Source: Rhodococcus jostii RHA1 (lineage in GTDB: Bacteria > Actinomycetota > Actinomycetes > Mycobacteriales > Mycobacteriaceae). From it: 64,000 nucleotides of DNA. The stretch covers positions 6,204,501 through 6,268,500 of the forward strand of contig NC_008268.1 in assembly GCF_000014565.1 (NCBI RefSeq), in the 5' to 3' direction. A program made the position numbers and the translations under genes. Under the pieces are notes generated by a model. That model did not search any database and had not been told where the DNA came from. It saw only the letters and a list, made by a program, of their open reading frames with translations. This document shows positions 1 through 8,741 of the stretch, piece after piece; positions within the stretch are counted from its first letter, which is position 1; each line of letters begins with the position of its first letter.

Positions 1-2
1 TC

Positions 3-1016
3 GTGTTCGCAGCCCTGGTGCCCACCCATCAGCTGACCCCGTACTGGCTGTTCGGCGTGACGGTTGCATTGGCGGTGACGCGGAAGATCCGCCCGTGGTG
101 GCTCCCCGTTCCCTACTTCGCGATCCTCGTCGCCTATCTCGTTCCCCGGCTGGACATCGTTGCACCGTACGGGCTGCTGTCCGGTTTCAACCCGGTCGAC
201 AACGCCGCCAGCAACGTGACCGCCGTCGGCACGTTCGGGAAGATCTTCACCTCCGCCGTGTGCCGATCCCTGTCCGCGGGCATCGTCCTGCTCGCCGTGG
301 TCTGCGCGATCCTCCTTTGGCGTCGCAAGCGTTCCGCCTGGGTCGGGACCGTCATGGCGTTCAGTTCGTTCGCGCTGCTGGCCGGTCAGAGCTACGGCGG
401 TGAGGCGATCTTCCGGGTCTATCTCTACGCCGTGCCCGGGTGCGCGATTCTCATCGCGCCGATCCTCGTGGACGCTCTCACGATCAGGTTCCGGTCCGGA
501 GTGCTTCGCCGAGTCGTCCCGGTCGGACTCGCGAGCGGACTGGCCTACGTGACGTTCGCGGGCCTGCAAGGCTATTTCGGGTTGTGGTCGCTCGTCATCG
601 GATATCAGTCCCAGGTGACGTTCGCGGAGGACATCCTCGCGAACGAGAAGCCGCCGGCGACGGTCATGTCCCTCTATCCCGCCGGTCTTCCCACTCGGAT
701 CAGCGCCGACTACATCAAGTTCGCCGTCGTCGACAAGGATTTCGATCAACCCTTGCTGGCCTTGCCCCCGGCCGTGCTGGAGGGCTTCCCCCGCGGCGGC
801 CAGATCGAGATGCTCACCGCGGATGCGGCGGAACGCGACGGCGACACGTATCTCGTGTTCAACACGCAGGGCACTGCCGCCATCCGCTACTACGGTTATC
901 TACCCGACGGATCCGTCGAGAACTTCGAGGACCAGATGCGGTCCAGCCCCGACTGGTCCGTGTACGCGCAGGACGACAACAGCACGATCTTCCGTTACAC
1001 GGGGCCGCGCCGGTAA
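3..1016 (+). CDS. Membrane protein, 5' end outside the window
   Basis: The reading frame is open from the first bases and ends at TAA 1014-1016, so the true start probably lies upstream. The visible 337 residues carry several hydrophobic helices in the first 200 residues (for example around 15-50, 90-110 and 115-165). A soluble C-terminal part of about 130 residues follows and lacks a motif I recognise. A polytopic protein of cell-envelope polysaccharide metabolism is possible because a secreted glucanase follows 55 bases later, but this is inference from position only. Function unknown. Confidence 0.6.
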   Translation: MFAALVPTHQLTPYWLFGVTVALAVTRKIRPWWLPVPYFAILVAYLVPRLDIVAPYGLLSGFNPVDNAASNVTAVGTFGKIFTSAVCRSLSAGIVLLAVVCAILLWRRKRSAWVGTVMAFSSFALLAGQSYGGEAIFRVYLYAVPGCAILIAPILVDALTIRFRSGVLRRVVPVGLASGLAYVTFAGLQGYFGLWSLVIGYQSQVTFAEDILANEKPPATVMSLYPAGLPTRISADYIKFAVVDKDFDQPLLALPPAVLEGFPRGGQIEMLTADAAERDGDTYLVFNTQGTAAIRYYGYLPDGSVENFEDQMRSSPDWSVYAQDDNSTIFRYTGPRR

Positions 1017-1071
1017 CGGCCACGTCGCGTATTCGGTCACGACCGGTCACGGCGACGCCTAGCATCGGCAC

Positions 1072-1911
1072 ATGCAGCGGACGCGCTCGGCCCTGTTCGA
1101 GATTGCGTTGACGTGCTCGGTGGCGCTGTGCGCGCTGTCCCTCACCCCGGTTGTTGCCGCCGCCGCGTCCGGCGGTGGAGGCCTCCGGACCGCCTACCCC
1201 GGATACGCCGTGATCGGCAGCGACGAATTCGACGGACCTGCAAACGCGGCACCCAATCCACTGTTCTGGGGCTACGACCTCGGAGGCGGTGGGTGGGGCA
1301 ACAACGAGAAGCAGGTGTACACCGACTCCCGCCAGAATTCGCGACTCGACGGCAACGGTCGTCTCGTCGTCGAGGCCCGCAGAAACGGTGGCGGGTTCAC
1401 GTCGGCGCGGCTCGTGACGCGTGGAAGGTTCGAATTCACGTACGGGGTGATCGAGGCCCGGATTCAGGTACCGTCCGGCCCGGGAATCCATCCCGCGTTC
1501 TGGACGCTCGGGAGCAACATCACCAGCGTCGGGTGGCCTGCCTGCGGGGAGATCGACATCCTCGAGGTGATCGGGGACGGTTCCCGATACCACGCGGGAG
1601 TGCACGGCCCGACCGTCGGCGGCGGGCACTGGGAACGCTCGACGAACGGCACGATCGGTGCGAACCTCAGCGCGGGTTTCCACGACTACGCCCTGATCAA
1701 AGCACCGGGCCGCATCTCGGTGGGCATCGACGGGAACATCGTCGGCACGGTCACCACCGCGGACCTGCGACCCGAGGAACGCTGGGTGTTCGACGCCCCG
1801 GCGTACCTGCTGTTCGATGTGGCCGTCGGCGGGAACTGGCCCGGCCCGGTCACGTCGTCGACACGCTTTCCCGCCACCATGCTGGTGGACTGGGTGAGGT
1901 TCTCCCAGTGA
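1072..1911 (+). CDS. Secreted glycoside hydrolase family 16 (endo-beta-glucanase-like)
   Basis: A 279-residue protein with an N-terminal signal peptide (hydrophobic stretch about 10-32, probable cut near the Ala-rich segment at 29-32). The GH16 active site reads GEIDILEVIG at residues 159-168: E160 is the expected nucleophile, D162 the assisting residue and E165 the acid/base. Family members hydrolyse beta-1,3 or beta-1,3-1,4 glucans with retention; the exact glycan cannot be read here. The length fits a single catalytic domain without a carbohydrate-binding module. The role is probably extracellular, in glucan use or envelope remodelling. Confidence 0.85.
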   Translation: MQRTRSALFEIALTCSVALCALSLTPVVAAAASGGGGLRTAYPGYAVIGSDEFDGPANAAPNPLFWGYDLGGGGWGNNEKQVYTDSRQNSRLDGNGRLVVEARRNGGGFTSARLVTRGRFEFTYGVIEARIQVPSGPGIHPAFWTLGSNITSVGWPACGEIDILEVIGDGSRYHAGVHGPTVGGGHWERSTNGTIGANLSAGFHDYALIKAPGRISVGIDGNIVGTVTTADLRPEERWVFDAPAYLLFDVAVGGNWPGPVTSSTRFPATMLVDWVRFSQ

Positions 1912-1941
1912 CGTCCGGGACGCGCGAGTTTCGGGTGTGAA

Positions 1942-1947
1942 TAGAAT
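1942..1947 (+). promoter_or_regulatory. Predicted -10 element TAGAAT for a leaderless mRNA
   Basis: TAGAAT sits 7 bases before the ATG at 1955. That places the expected transcription start on the A of the start codon, so the mRNA for the small Cys/His protein would be leaderless, a common arrangement in Actinobacteria. No Shine-Dalgarno sequence is present, which agrees. Confidence 0.5.
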
Positions 1948-1954
1948 CAGGTTC

Positions 1955-2101
1955 ATGGCCGTGTCGACCTCAGAGTGCCGCTGCGGTCATCCATTCGCCG
2001 CTCACGAGCATTACCGCAAGGGCACGTCCTGTGCAGTGTGCGACTGTCCGCGGTTTCGGCGGCCACTTCCCCGGTTGATCCGGAAACTCGTCGGCCGCTG
2101 A
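1955..2101 (+). CDS. Small Cys/His-rich protein (48 residues), possible zinc-binding
   Basis: ATG 1955 to TGA 2099-2101 encodes 48 residues. The N-terminal half holds C8, C10, H12, H17, H19, C26, C29 and C31 in an ordered pattern (ECRCGHPF, AHEHYRKG, CAVCDCPRF), and the C-terminus is basic. Such spacing suggests a small zinc-ribbon or treble-clef protein. I recall similar short CGH..HEHYR..C..C.CPRF proteins in actinobacterial genomes but know of no assigned function. The TAGAAT box 7 bases upstream supports leaderless expression from this ATG. Composition is coding-like although the gene is too short for most gene finders. Confidence 0.6.
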   Translation: MAVSTSECRCGHPFAAHEHYRKGTSCAVCDCPRFRRPLPRLIRKLVGR

Positions 2102-2160
2102 CCGCGATCGCGCACGGTAGCGTGCAGATCCGGGCACAGTCGACGAGTACTGCCTTACGG

Positions 2161-2281
2161 GCAGCCACGGAAACATACTATGGGTATCTTTTTGGACTAT
2201 ATTTCAGCATGTACGTCGTGCAAAGATGGACATCTGGATACTTCAAATCCCTTTAATTGACGACGGCAGGCGGCAGTTCGG
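2161..2281. other. AT-rich leader upstream of the GGDEF/EAL gene
   Basis: About 100 bases (2165-2265) are clearly richer in A/T than the rest of the window, with runs such as ATCTTTTTGGACTATATTTC. No gene, repeat or inverted repeat was found in it. It most likely contains the promoter of the c-di-GMP gene that follows. The local composition change could also mark a junction of transferred DNA. Confidence 0.4.
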
Positions 2282-5200
2282 GTGGTGGCGATGGGACATC
2301 GGTCAGCCGAGCGGGTGGGGACGTCGTCGAGTGCCGAGGCCGTGTGGAAAGGCGGTCTGTGGGCGATCGCGGTCGCATTCATCGTTCCGTCGCTGCTGTT
2401 CGCGCTGGGTTCGTGGTGGGGATGGGATGGAGCGTTTACGACGATCGTGATTGCCGACGTGAGTCTGCTGGTGTTCGTGGTTCTCGCCACCGCGTGTGCC
2501 GCCTGGGCTGCCTGGGTAGGGCGGGGCGCGGTGCGCCATAGCTGGTCGGCGTTGGCAGGTGGGCTGGCGGCCTGGTCGGTCGGTCAAGCCATCTGGTGCT
2601 ACCACGTGGTGGGCCAGCGAAGTGATCAGATACCGTTCCCCTCCGCGGCGGCTGCGGCATATCTGTTGTTCCCGGTCGGCGCATGCGCGGCGCTGTTGTT
2701 GTTCCCGGCCGGTGACAGCGGACAGTCCCGTACCCGGCTGATTCTGGACGGAATCATCGTGGCCGGTTCACTGTTCGTGGTGTCCTGGGTAAGCGTGCTC
2801 GGCAGCGTGTACCGCGCGAGAAGCGACACACCGGTCAGCCTCGTGTTGTCCCTCGCCTATCCTGTCGCCGACCTGGTGATTGCGACGATGGCGATTGTGG
2901 TTCTGACCCGAGCGCGGGCGGGGGAACGCCTGACCCTGGGACTGCTGTGCATCGGGATCATTCTCATGGCGTTGTCGGCCAGCGCGGTCTCCTACCTGAC
3001 CGCGCTGGGCACCTATCACAACGGCGGTGTCACCGACCTGGGCTGGGTGGCAGCCTTCGTCTCGATTGGGCTGGCGGCGCTGTCGAGCACCCGCACACCG
3101 TCGCCCGAACCGGTCCCGGTGCAGATTCCGTCCCGAGCACGGTTGTGGCTGCCGTACGTTCCGTTGTTGCTGGCCGTTGCGGTCGGCCTGCAGCGAGAGC
3201 TGCCCAGCCTGGGCTCCGGCCCGATTCCCGCCGCGATTTTGGTCCTGGTATTCACCTTGTTGGCACGGCAGTTCATCGTGTTGGCCGAGAACCGGCGGCT
3301 GTTGCTCACCGTGGCCCGACAGGCCTTTCGCGACCGACTGACCGGACTGGCGAACCGTGCGTTGTTTCTCGACCGACTCGACCAGGCACTGCAGCGCCAA
3401 CGACGGGAACTGACACCGATCGTGGTGCTGTGTGTGGACCTCGACGATTTCAAGACAGTCAACGACAGCCTCGGCCATCCCGCAGGGGACGAGCTGTTGA
3501 TCCGCGTTGCCGAACGGCTCACCGGGTGCGTGCGGAGCACCGACACCGTCGCCCGGCTCGGAGGTGACGAGTTCGCGGCACTGGTCGAAGGGAGCGTCGA
3601 GGATGCTCTGTCGGCCGCAGATCGGGTGCTCGAGGCATTCATCCCGCCGTTCGTCATCGATGGTGTCGCGCTCTCCATCCGTCCCAGCATCGGACTGACC
3701 ATTGCCACATCCGAGGTCCCCGACGCGACGACCGAGAGCCTGCTCAAACAGGCAGATTTGGCAATGTACGTGGCCAAACGCTGCGGCGGGGGCTGCCTTC
3801 GCAGTTTCATGCCGAATCCGGCCGGCTTCGACGAGATCGACGGGCGAACCCACGCCGACCACCCCACCCTCCGAACCATCGACACCGGGCCCGGGGAGAT
3901 CGAGAACCTGCCGCGAGCCGTGGAATCCGTAGAGGAGCAGGCTCTCTCGGGGTGGGGCGACGCGACCGGACTGTTGTCGGCACACAGCCGAACGCGGCCG
4001 TTTCGGACCGGCTGGGTGTCGCCACCCGGTCGGTCACGGCGCGGTGTGATTGCGGCGCTCGGGCTTCTGCTGATCGGTGCGGTTCTGTACGGGATCTCGA
4101 TCGCGGCAGGGGATCAGGCAGGCTGGATCGTGCTGCGCGAGGTGCTCTACGACGGATTGACGCTGTCGGTCGGCGTCGTGGTCGCCGCTCGCGCGTGGTG
4201 GGTGCCGGCCGAGCGGCAGGCATGGTGGCTGATCGCGCTGGGGCTGACGAGCTGGTGCGTGGGCGATGTGGTGGCGATGTCGTGGGTGCCCGATGGACAG
4301 TCCCCATCGCTGGCCGATCCGCTGAAGTTGGCGTTCTACCCACTCGTCTACATCGGGCTGGTGTTGCTCCTCCGCGCGCGAGCGCGGCGATTACCGGCCG
4401 AGATCTGGTTGGATGCCATCACCGCCGGTTTGACCTTGGCGGCGCTGGCAGCGGCCCTCGCATTCGGTCCGATCGAGTCGGTGGCGAGCGGATCGCCCGC
4501 AGCGGTGATCGTCGGGTTGGCATACCCGGTGGGAGACGTGCTGCTCCTGGCGCTCGCGGTCGGAGCGCTTGCGGTGCTGGGTTGGCGTGCCGAGCAGCGG
4601 TGGGTGCTGCTGGTCGCGGGGTTCATGCTGTTCGCGGTGGCCGACACTGTCTATCTGTTTCGCAATGCCGACGGTTACGTCGAGGGCACGTGGATCGATG
4701 CGCTCCCGCACGTCGCGGTGTTGCTGGTGGCCATGGCCAGTTGGCGGGCCCCCGGCCCGCGGCGATCCGATCAGCGCCCCGGGCTGGCTATCTGGGTTCC
4801 CCCACTGGTGTGCACCGCCGCGGCGGTGGGCCTTCTGGTGCTCGACCACGATGCGCGGCTGTCGCGGCTCGCGGTGGTTCTGGCCGCGCTCAGCCTGCTC
4901 GCGGTCGCCGCCCGATTCGCAGTGACGTTCCGTGAAGTAGTCGTCCTGGCCGACAGCCACCGCGAGGCGAGGACCGACGACCTCACGAACCTGGCAAATC
5001 GGCGGGCAATCACGGCCGCTCTGGCGGCCGAGTACTTCGACCACGTGGCACAGCCGGCCGGGCAACCCCGACGTCCGGGTCCCGGCGTGCTGCTGATGGA
5101 TCTGGACCGGTTCAACGAGATCAATGATTCCTTCGGACGGTATGTGGGCGATCAGTTGCTGCGCCAGGTCGCGGATCGGCTGGCCCGGTCGGTGCGGCCG

Positions 5201-6265
5201 GGCGATCTGCCGGCCCGCATCGGCGGAGACGCGTTCGCGGTCCTACTCCCGTCAGGGATCGATCTTGCGGAAGCCTGTGCGCTGGCTGATCGTCTGCTCG
5301 AAGTGTTACGCGAGCCGTTTGACCTCGACGAGGTCACCGTTCACGTCGAGGCGAGCATCGGGATCGCCCTCTGCCCGCAACATTGCGCCAACCCCCAGGA
5401 CTTGCTGCAGCGCGCGGGAGTGGCGATGTATCGGGCCAAGTGCGACCGCCGCGCGCTCGAGGTGTACGACGCCGCCGAGAACCAGCGCAGCATGGAGGAG
5501 CGGCAGACCATCGACGAGCTGCGGACGGCGATCGCTGGTGGTCAGCTCACGTGTTACTACCAACCGAAGGTCAGTACATGCGACGGCCGGGTGCACGGCG
5601 TCGAGGCTCTCGTTCGGTGGGAGCATCCCCTCCGCGGTTTACTCCTGCCCGATCAATTCCTTCCTCAGGCCGAACAGTCCGGACTGATGCGTCCACTGAC
5701 AGCGAGAGTGCTGGAGCTTGCGCTGGGTCAGGCGAGGAGCTGGCTCGATCGTGGTATATCGCTGACCGTCGCAGTGAACCTGTCGGTCACGAATCTGCTC
5801 GACGCAGACCTGGTTGCCGAGATCGACCGACTCCTGGACGACCTTCGGTTACCCGCCGACACGTTGATCCTCGAGATCACCGAAAGCGTGCTGATGACCG
5901 ACTACAGGCGCGCCAGAAGGGTGGTCGAGGCGCTGCAGGGTCTGGGAATCGGATTGTCGATCGACGACTACGGCACCGGCTGGTCCTCCCTTGCCTATCT
6001 GCAGGACCTCGCCGTCGATGAGCTGAAGCTCGACCGGATCTTTGTCGCCCGCCTCGCCAGCGACCCTCGATCCGTCGCGATCGTCCGATCGACCGTGGAG
6101 CTCGCACACAGCCTGGGTGCGTCTCTGGTCGCCGAAGGCGTCGAAGACGAAGACACCCTGAAGGCCTTGCGTCGATACGGCTGCGACGTCACCCAGGGGC
6201 ACTACCACGGCCGTCCGCTGCCCCCCGACCAGCTCGACCTTCGGTTGCTCGGCCGGCACCGTTGA
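2282..6265 (+). CDS. Tandem membrane GGDEF + GGDEF-EAL cyclic-di-GMP protein
   Basis: A 1,327-residue protein built as two membrane-GGDEF units in series, ending in an EAL domain. Unit 1: about eight membrane helices (residues 20-340), then GGDEF from DRLTGLANR near 350 with an intact RLGGDEF near 425 and an RxxD inhibitory site (RSTD) five residues before it. Unit 2: a second helical block (about 590-880), then a GGDEF domain whose motif reads GGDAF near 981 (Glu replaced by Ala), so probably inactive. The EAL domain starts near 1074 and keeps EALVRW, the Asn of VNLSV, EITES, DDYGTG, KLD and VTQGH, so phosphodiesterase activity is expected. Possible starts are GTG 2282, GTG 2285 and ATG 2291; no strong ribosome site separates them. 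Confidence 0.88.
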   Translation: MVAMGHRSAERVGTSSSAEAVWKGGLWAIAVAFIVPSLLFALGSWWGWDGAFTTIVIADVSLLVFVVLATACAAWAAWVGRGAVRHSWSALAGGLAAWSVGQAIWCYHVVGQRSDQIPFPSAAAAAYLLFPVGACAALLLFPAGDSGQSRTRLILDGIIVAGSLFVVSWVSVLGSVYRARSDTPVSLVLSLAYPVADLVIATMAIVVLTRARAGERLTLGLLCIGIILMALSASAVSYLTALGTYHNGGVTDLGWVAAFVSIGLAALSSTRTPSPEPVPVQIPSRARLWLPYVPLLLAVAVGLQRELPSLGSGPIPAAILVLVFTLLARQFIVLAENRRLLLTVARQAFRDRLTGLANRALFLDRLDQALQRQRRELTPIVVLCVDLDDFKTVNDSLGHPAGDELLIRVAERLTGCVRSTDTVARLGGDEFAALVEGSVEDALSAADRVLEAFIPPFVIDGVALSIRPSIGLTIATSEVPDATTESLLKQADLAMYVAKRCGGGCLRSFMPNPAGFDEIDGRTHADHPTLRTIDTGPGEIENLPRAVESVEEQALSGWGDATGLLSAHSRTRPFRTGWVSPPGRSRRGVIAALGLLLIGAVLYGISIAAGDQAGWIVLREVLYDGLTLSVGVVVAARAWWVPAERQAWWLIALGLTSWCVGDVVAMSWVPDGQSPSLADPLKLAFYPLVYIGLVLLLRARARRLPAEIWLDAITAGLTLAALAAALAFGPIESVASGSPAAVIVGLAYPVGDVLLLALAVGALAVLGWRAEQRWVLLVAGFMLFAVADTVYLFRNADGYVEGTWIDALPHVAVLLVAMASWRAPGPRRSDQRPGLAIWVPPLVCTAAAVGLLVLDHDARLSRLAVVLAALSLLAVAARFAVTFREVVVLADSHREARTDDLTNLANRRAITAALAAEYFDHVAQPAGQPRRPGPGVLLMDLDRFNEINDSFGRYVGDQLLRQVADRLARSVRPGDLPARIGGDAFAVLLPSGIDLAEACALADRLLEVLREPFDLDEVTVHVEASIGIALCPQHCANPQDLLQRAGVAMYRAKCDRRALEVYDAAENQRSMEERQTIDELRTAIAGGQLTCYYQPKVSTCDGRVHGVEALVRWEHPLRGLLLPDQFLPQAEQSGLMRPLTARVLELALGQARSWLDRGISLTVAVNLSVTNLLDADLVAEIDRLLDDLRLPADTLILEITESVLMTDYRRARRVVEALQGLGIGLSIDDYGTGWSSLAYLQDLAVDELKLDRIFVARLASDPRSVAIVRSTVELAHSLGASLVAEGVEDEDTLKALRRYGCDVTQGHYHGRPLPPDQLDLRLLGRHR

Positions 6266-6302
6266 TGCACATGCGGTGTCACGTGCGCGGGATCGGGAGG
6301 CG

Positions 6303-7589
6303 CTACGTGAACAGTCCCTGACCCCAGTACTGCCCCTCGGCGAGGCCGGGCGGGCAGGCGAAGAGGGCGGACCCGACGTGCTGGATGTACTCGTTCATCG
6401 CATCGTTCCGGGACAGGTTGAGTTGCATCGGCACGAACTGTTCCTGCGGGTTGCGGCAGTAGGCGATGAAGAAGAGTCCGGCGTCGAGGTGGCCGAAACC
6501 GTCGGAGCCGTCGGTGAAGTTGTATCCGCGACGGAGGATCTGGATGCCGCCGAGTTCCTGAGCGGACGCCAGCCGCACGTGCGCGTCGACGTCGATCACC
6601 GGGTCGTGACCCTTCTTGGAATCGAGGTCGAGTTCGTCGAATTCCGCCTTGCCGCTCAGCGGGGCGCCGGTGCCCTTGGACCGTCCGATCACTCGTTCCT
6701 GCTCGCCGAGCACGGTGCGGTCCCACTGCTCGATGAGCATGCGGATCCGCCGCGCCACGAGGTATGCGCCGCCGCCCATCCACGCCTGGTCGTCGCCGGA
6801 CGCCACCCACACGTGCTGATCGAGGATGCTGGGTTCCTCGGCCTTGATGTTGTTCGTTCCGTCCTTGAACCCGAACAGGTTTCGCGGTGTGTCCTGGGTG
6901 GTCGACGTCGACGAGGTGCGGCCGAACCCCAGTTGCGACCACCGGACCGAGGCCGTCCCGAACGCGACGCGCGCCAGGTTGCGGATGGCGTGCACGGCCA
7001 CCTGCGGGTCGTTGGCGCACGCCTGGATCGCGATGTCGCCACCGCTGCGCGCCGGGTCCAGGTTGTCCGCCCGGAAGTGCGGAAGGTCGACGAGCGCGGC
7101 GGGCTTCTTGGACGCGAACCCGAACCGGTCGTCGAACAGTGAGGGCCCGAACCCGATGGTGAGCGTCAGCTGGGACGCCGGAAGGCCGAGCGCCTCACCG
7201 GTGTCGCTGGGCGGGACGTAGGCGCCGTCGCCGATGGCACCGTCCGGGGTGGCCTCCTCGCCGGCGGTCATCCGCGCGGCCATCTCGGTCCACTTCTTCA
7301 GGAGTGCTTCGAGTTCCTCACGGGACTTCGTGGTGACGTCGAACGCCACGAAGTGCATCCGGTCCTGCGCCGGCGTCACGATGCCTGCCTGGTGTTCACC
7401 CCGGAAGGCGACGACGTCGGCGTGCGAGAGTGGCGGTTCGGCGGCGGTGGCGCGCCCGACCAGTGCACCGGCGCCGGCGAGGGCGGCTCCCGCCCCGACG
7501 GCGCCGAACAGACGTCGTCGGGACATGCCCTTGCGCTCGTCCACCGAGGTGGTCGTGTCGGTCGTACCGGTTGGATCAGTCATGATCAT
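6303..7589 (-). CDS. efeB: EfeB, Tat-exported dye-decolourising (DyP) haem peroxidase
   Basis: A 428-residue DyP-type peroxidase. Near the N-terminus a twin-arginine motif (SRRRLFGAV) precedes a hydrophobic stretch ending in ATAAEPP, so folded haem protein is exported by Tat. The GFKDGTNN segment is the GxxDG distal motif of the family. In EfeUOB systems the peroxidase acts outside the membrane with EfeO to deliver iron to the EfeU permease. The start ATG 7589 overlaps the efeO stop as ATGA, giving translational coupling; ATG 7583 is a later alternative. It is the last gene of the operon and converges on the GGDEF/EAL gene with 37 bases between. Confidence 0.93.
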   Translation of the reverse strand: MIMTDPTGTTDTTTSVDERKGMSRRRLFGAVGAGAALAGAGALVGRATAAEPPLSHADVVAFRGEHQAGIVTPAQDRMHFVAFDVTTKSREELEALLKKWTEMAARMTAGEEATPDGAIGDGAYVPPSDTGEALGLPASQLTLTIGFGPSLFDDRFGFASKKPAALVDLPHFRADNLDPARSGGDIAIQACANDPQVAVHAIRNLARVAFGTASVRWSQLGFGRTSSTSTTQDTPRNLFGFKDGTNNIKAEEPSILDQHVWVASGDDQAWMGGGAYLVARRIRMLIEQWDRTVLGEQERVIGRSKGTGAPLSGKAEFDELDLDSKKGHDPVIDVDAHVRLASAQELGGIQILRRGYNFTDGSDGFGHLDAGLFFIAYCRNPQEQFVPMQLNLSRNDAMNEYIQHVGSALFACPPGLAEGQYWGQGLFT

Positions 7590-8725
7590 GCGCCTGCTAC
7601 CACGCCCTGAACCTGGCTGACCTCGGCCGAGAGGGCGTCGATCTTGCGCGACAGTTCCTGGCGCTGTTGTTCGTTGACAGTGTCGTAGAAGACGAACCCG
7701 TCGCCCTGGCGGTACTGAGCGAGTTCGGCATCGAGGTCCGCGAAACGCTGGGTGATGTTCGCGGACAGTTCGGGATTGCGTTCGTCGATGATCGGCTGCA
7801 GTGCGGCGACCGCGGCCTGCGAGCCGTCGACGTTGGCCTGGAAGTCCCACAGGTCGGTGTGCGAGAAGATGTCTTCCTCACCGGTGATCTTCGACGTCGA
7901 GATCTCGTCGAGCAGCCCCTGCGCGTCGCCGGCGATCTTGGTGGGGTCGATCGTGTAGTCCTCGGCGTTCACCTGGTCGGCGAGGTACTGGACGTCGACG
8001 ACGAGTTGGTCGGCGATCGCGTTGGTGTCGGGCTGGGGACCGGTGACCCACAGATCCTTCTCGAGCCGGTGGAAGCCCGTCCATTCCTGCCCGGGTTCGA
8101 GGTCGGCCTCCCGCAGGTCGAGCTTGGGGTCGAGTTCGCCGAAGCTCTCCGCCTCGGGCTCGATGCGCTCGTAGTAGGTGCGGGAGGCGGGGAAGAGGGC
8201 CTTGGCCTGCTCGACGTTGCCCACCTTGACGGCGTCGACGAACTGCTGCGTCGTGTCCTGCAGCGCGACGACCTGGCTGCGGATGTAGCGGCGGTAGCCG
8301 TCGGCGGCCTCGGCGAGTTGCCCGCTCTCGTCGGATGCGCTCATCGAGTCGCCGGTGACGGTGAAGTCCTGACGGATGCCGTTGCCGACCATGCCGGGCT
8401 TGCACGCGAGCTGGTAGGTGCCTGCGTCGGGCAGCGACACGATGAGCTGGCGGGTGAGCCCGGGACCGATGTTCTCGACCTCACCCATCGCCCGGTCGCC
8501 CTCCGCGTACACGTAGAACTCGGTGACCTTGCTGCCGTTGTTCGTGACCTGGAACGTGTTGTTCCCGGTGGTCCCGGAGTCGGCACTGACGTCACACGTG
8601 TCGTCGCTCGCGGTGACGGTGATGTCGTCCGTGCTCGCGGTCGACTTCTCGGTGCAGCCTGCGAGCGCCAGCGGCAGCAGAGCGACCGAGGCGAGGGCGA
8701 AGGTGGTGCGGCGCGGGGTCTTCAT
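7586..8725 (-). CDS. efeO: EfeO, iron-uptake lipoprotein (cupredoxin + M75 domain)
   Basis: A 379-residue exported lipoprotein: basic start, hydrophobic stretch, and lipobox LALAGC with the acylated Cys near residue 23. An N-terminal cupredoxin-like domain (about 35-130) is followed by an imelysin/M75 domain with the conserved HxxE (HRLE in GFHRLEKDLW). In the family this protein binds iron outside the membrane and passes it to EfeU. ATG 8725 was chosen because it gives the lipoprotein signal; longer readings lack one. It starts 16 bases after efeU and overlaps efeB by 4 bases. Confidence 0.93.
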   Translation of the reverse strand: MKTPRRTTFALASVALLPLALAGCTEKSTASTDDITVTASDDTCDVSADSGTTGNNTFQVTNNGSKVTEFYVYAEGDRAMGEVENIGPGLTRQLIVSLPDAGTYQLACKPGMVGNGIRQDFTVTGDSMSASDESGQLAEAADGYRRYIRSQVVALQDTTQQFVDAVKVGNVEQAKALFPASRTYYERIEPEAESFGELDPKLDLREADLEPGQEWTGFHRLEKDLWVTGPQPDTNAIADQLVVDVQYLADQVNAEDYTIDPTKIAGDAQGLLDEISTSKITGEEDIFSHTDLWDFQANVDGSQAAVAALQPIIDERNPELSANITQRFADLDAELAQYRQGDGFVFYDTVNEQQRQELSRKIDALSAEVSQVQGVVAGA

Positions 8726-8741
8726 GGGCGGAAGTTGCCTT

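Noticed and set aside
2768..3985. Long open frames opposite the GGDEF/EAL gene
   Set aside because: Low-complexity translations complementary to conserved GGDEF codons; shadow frames.
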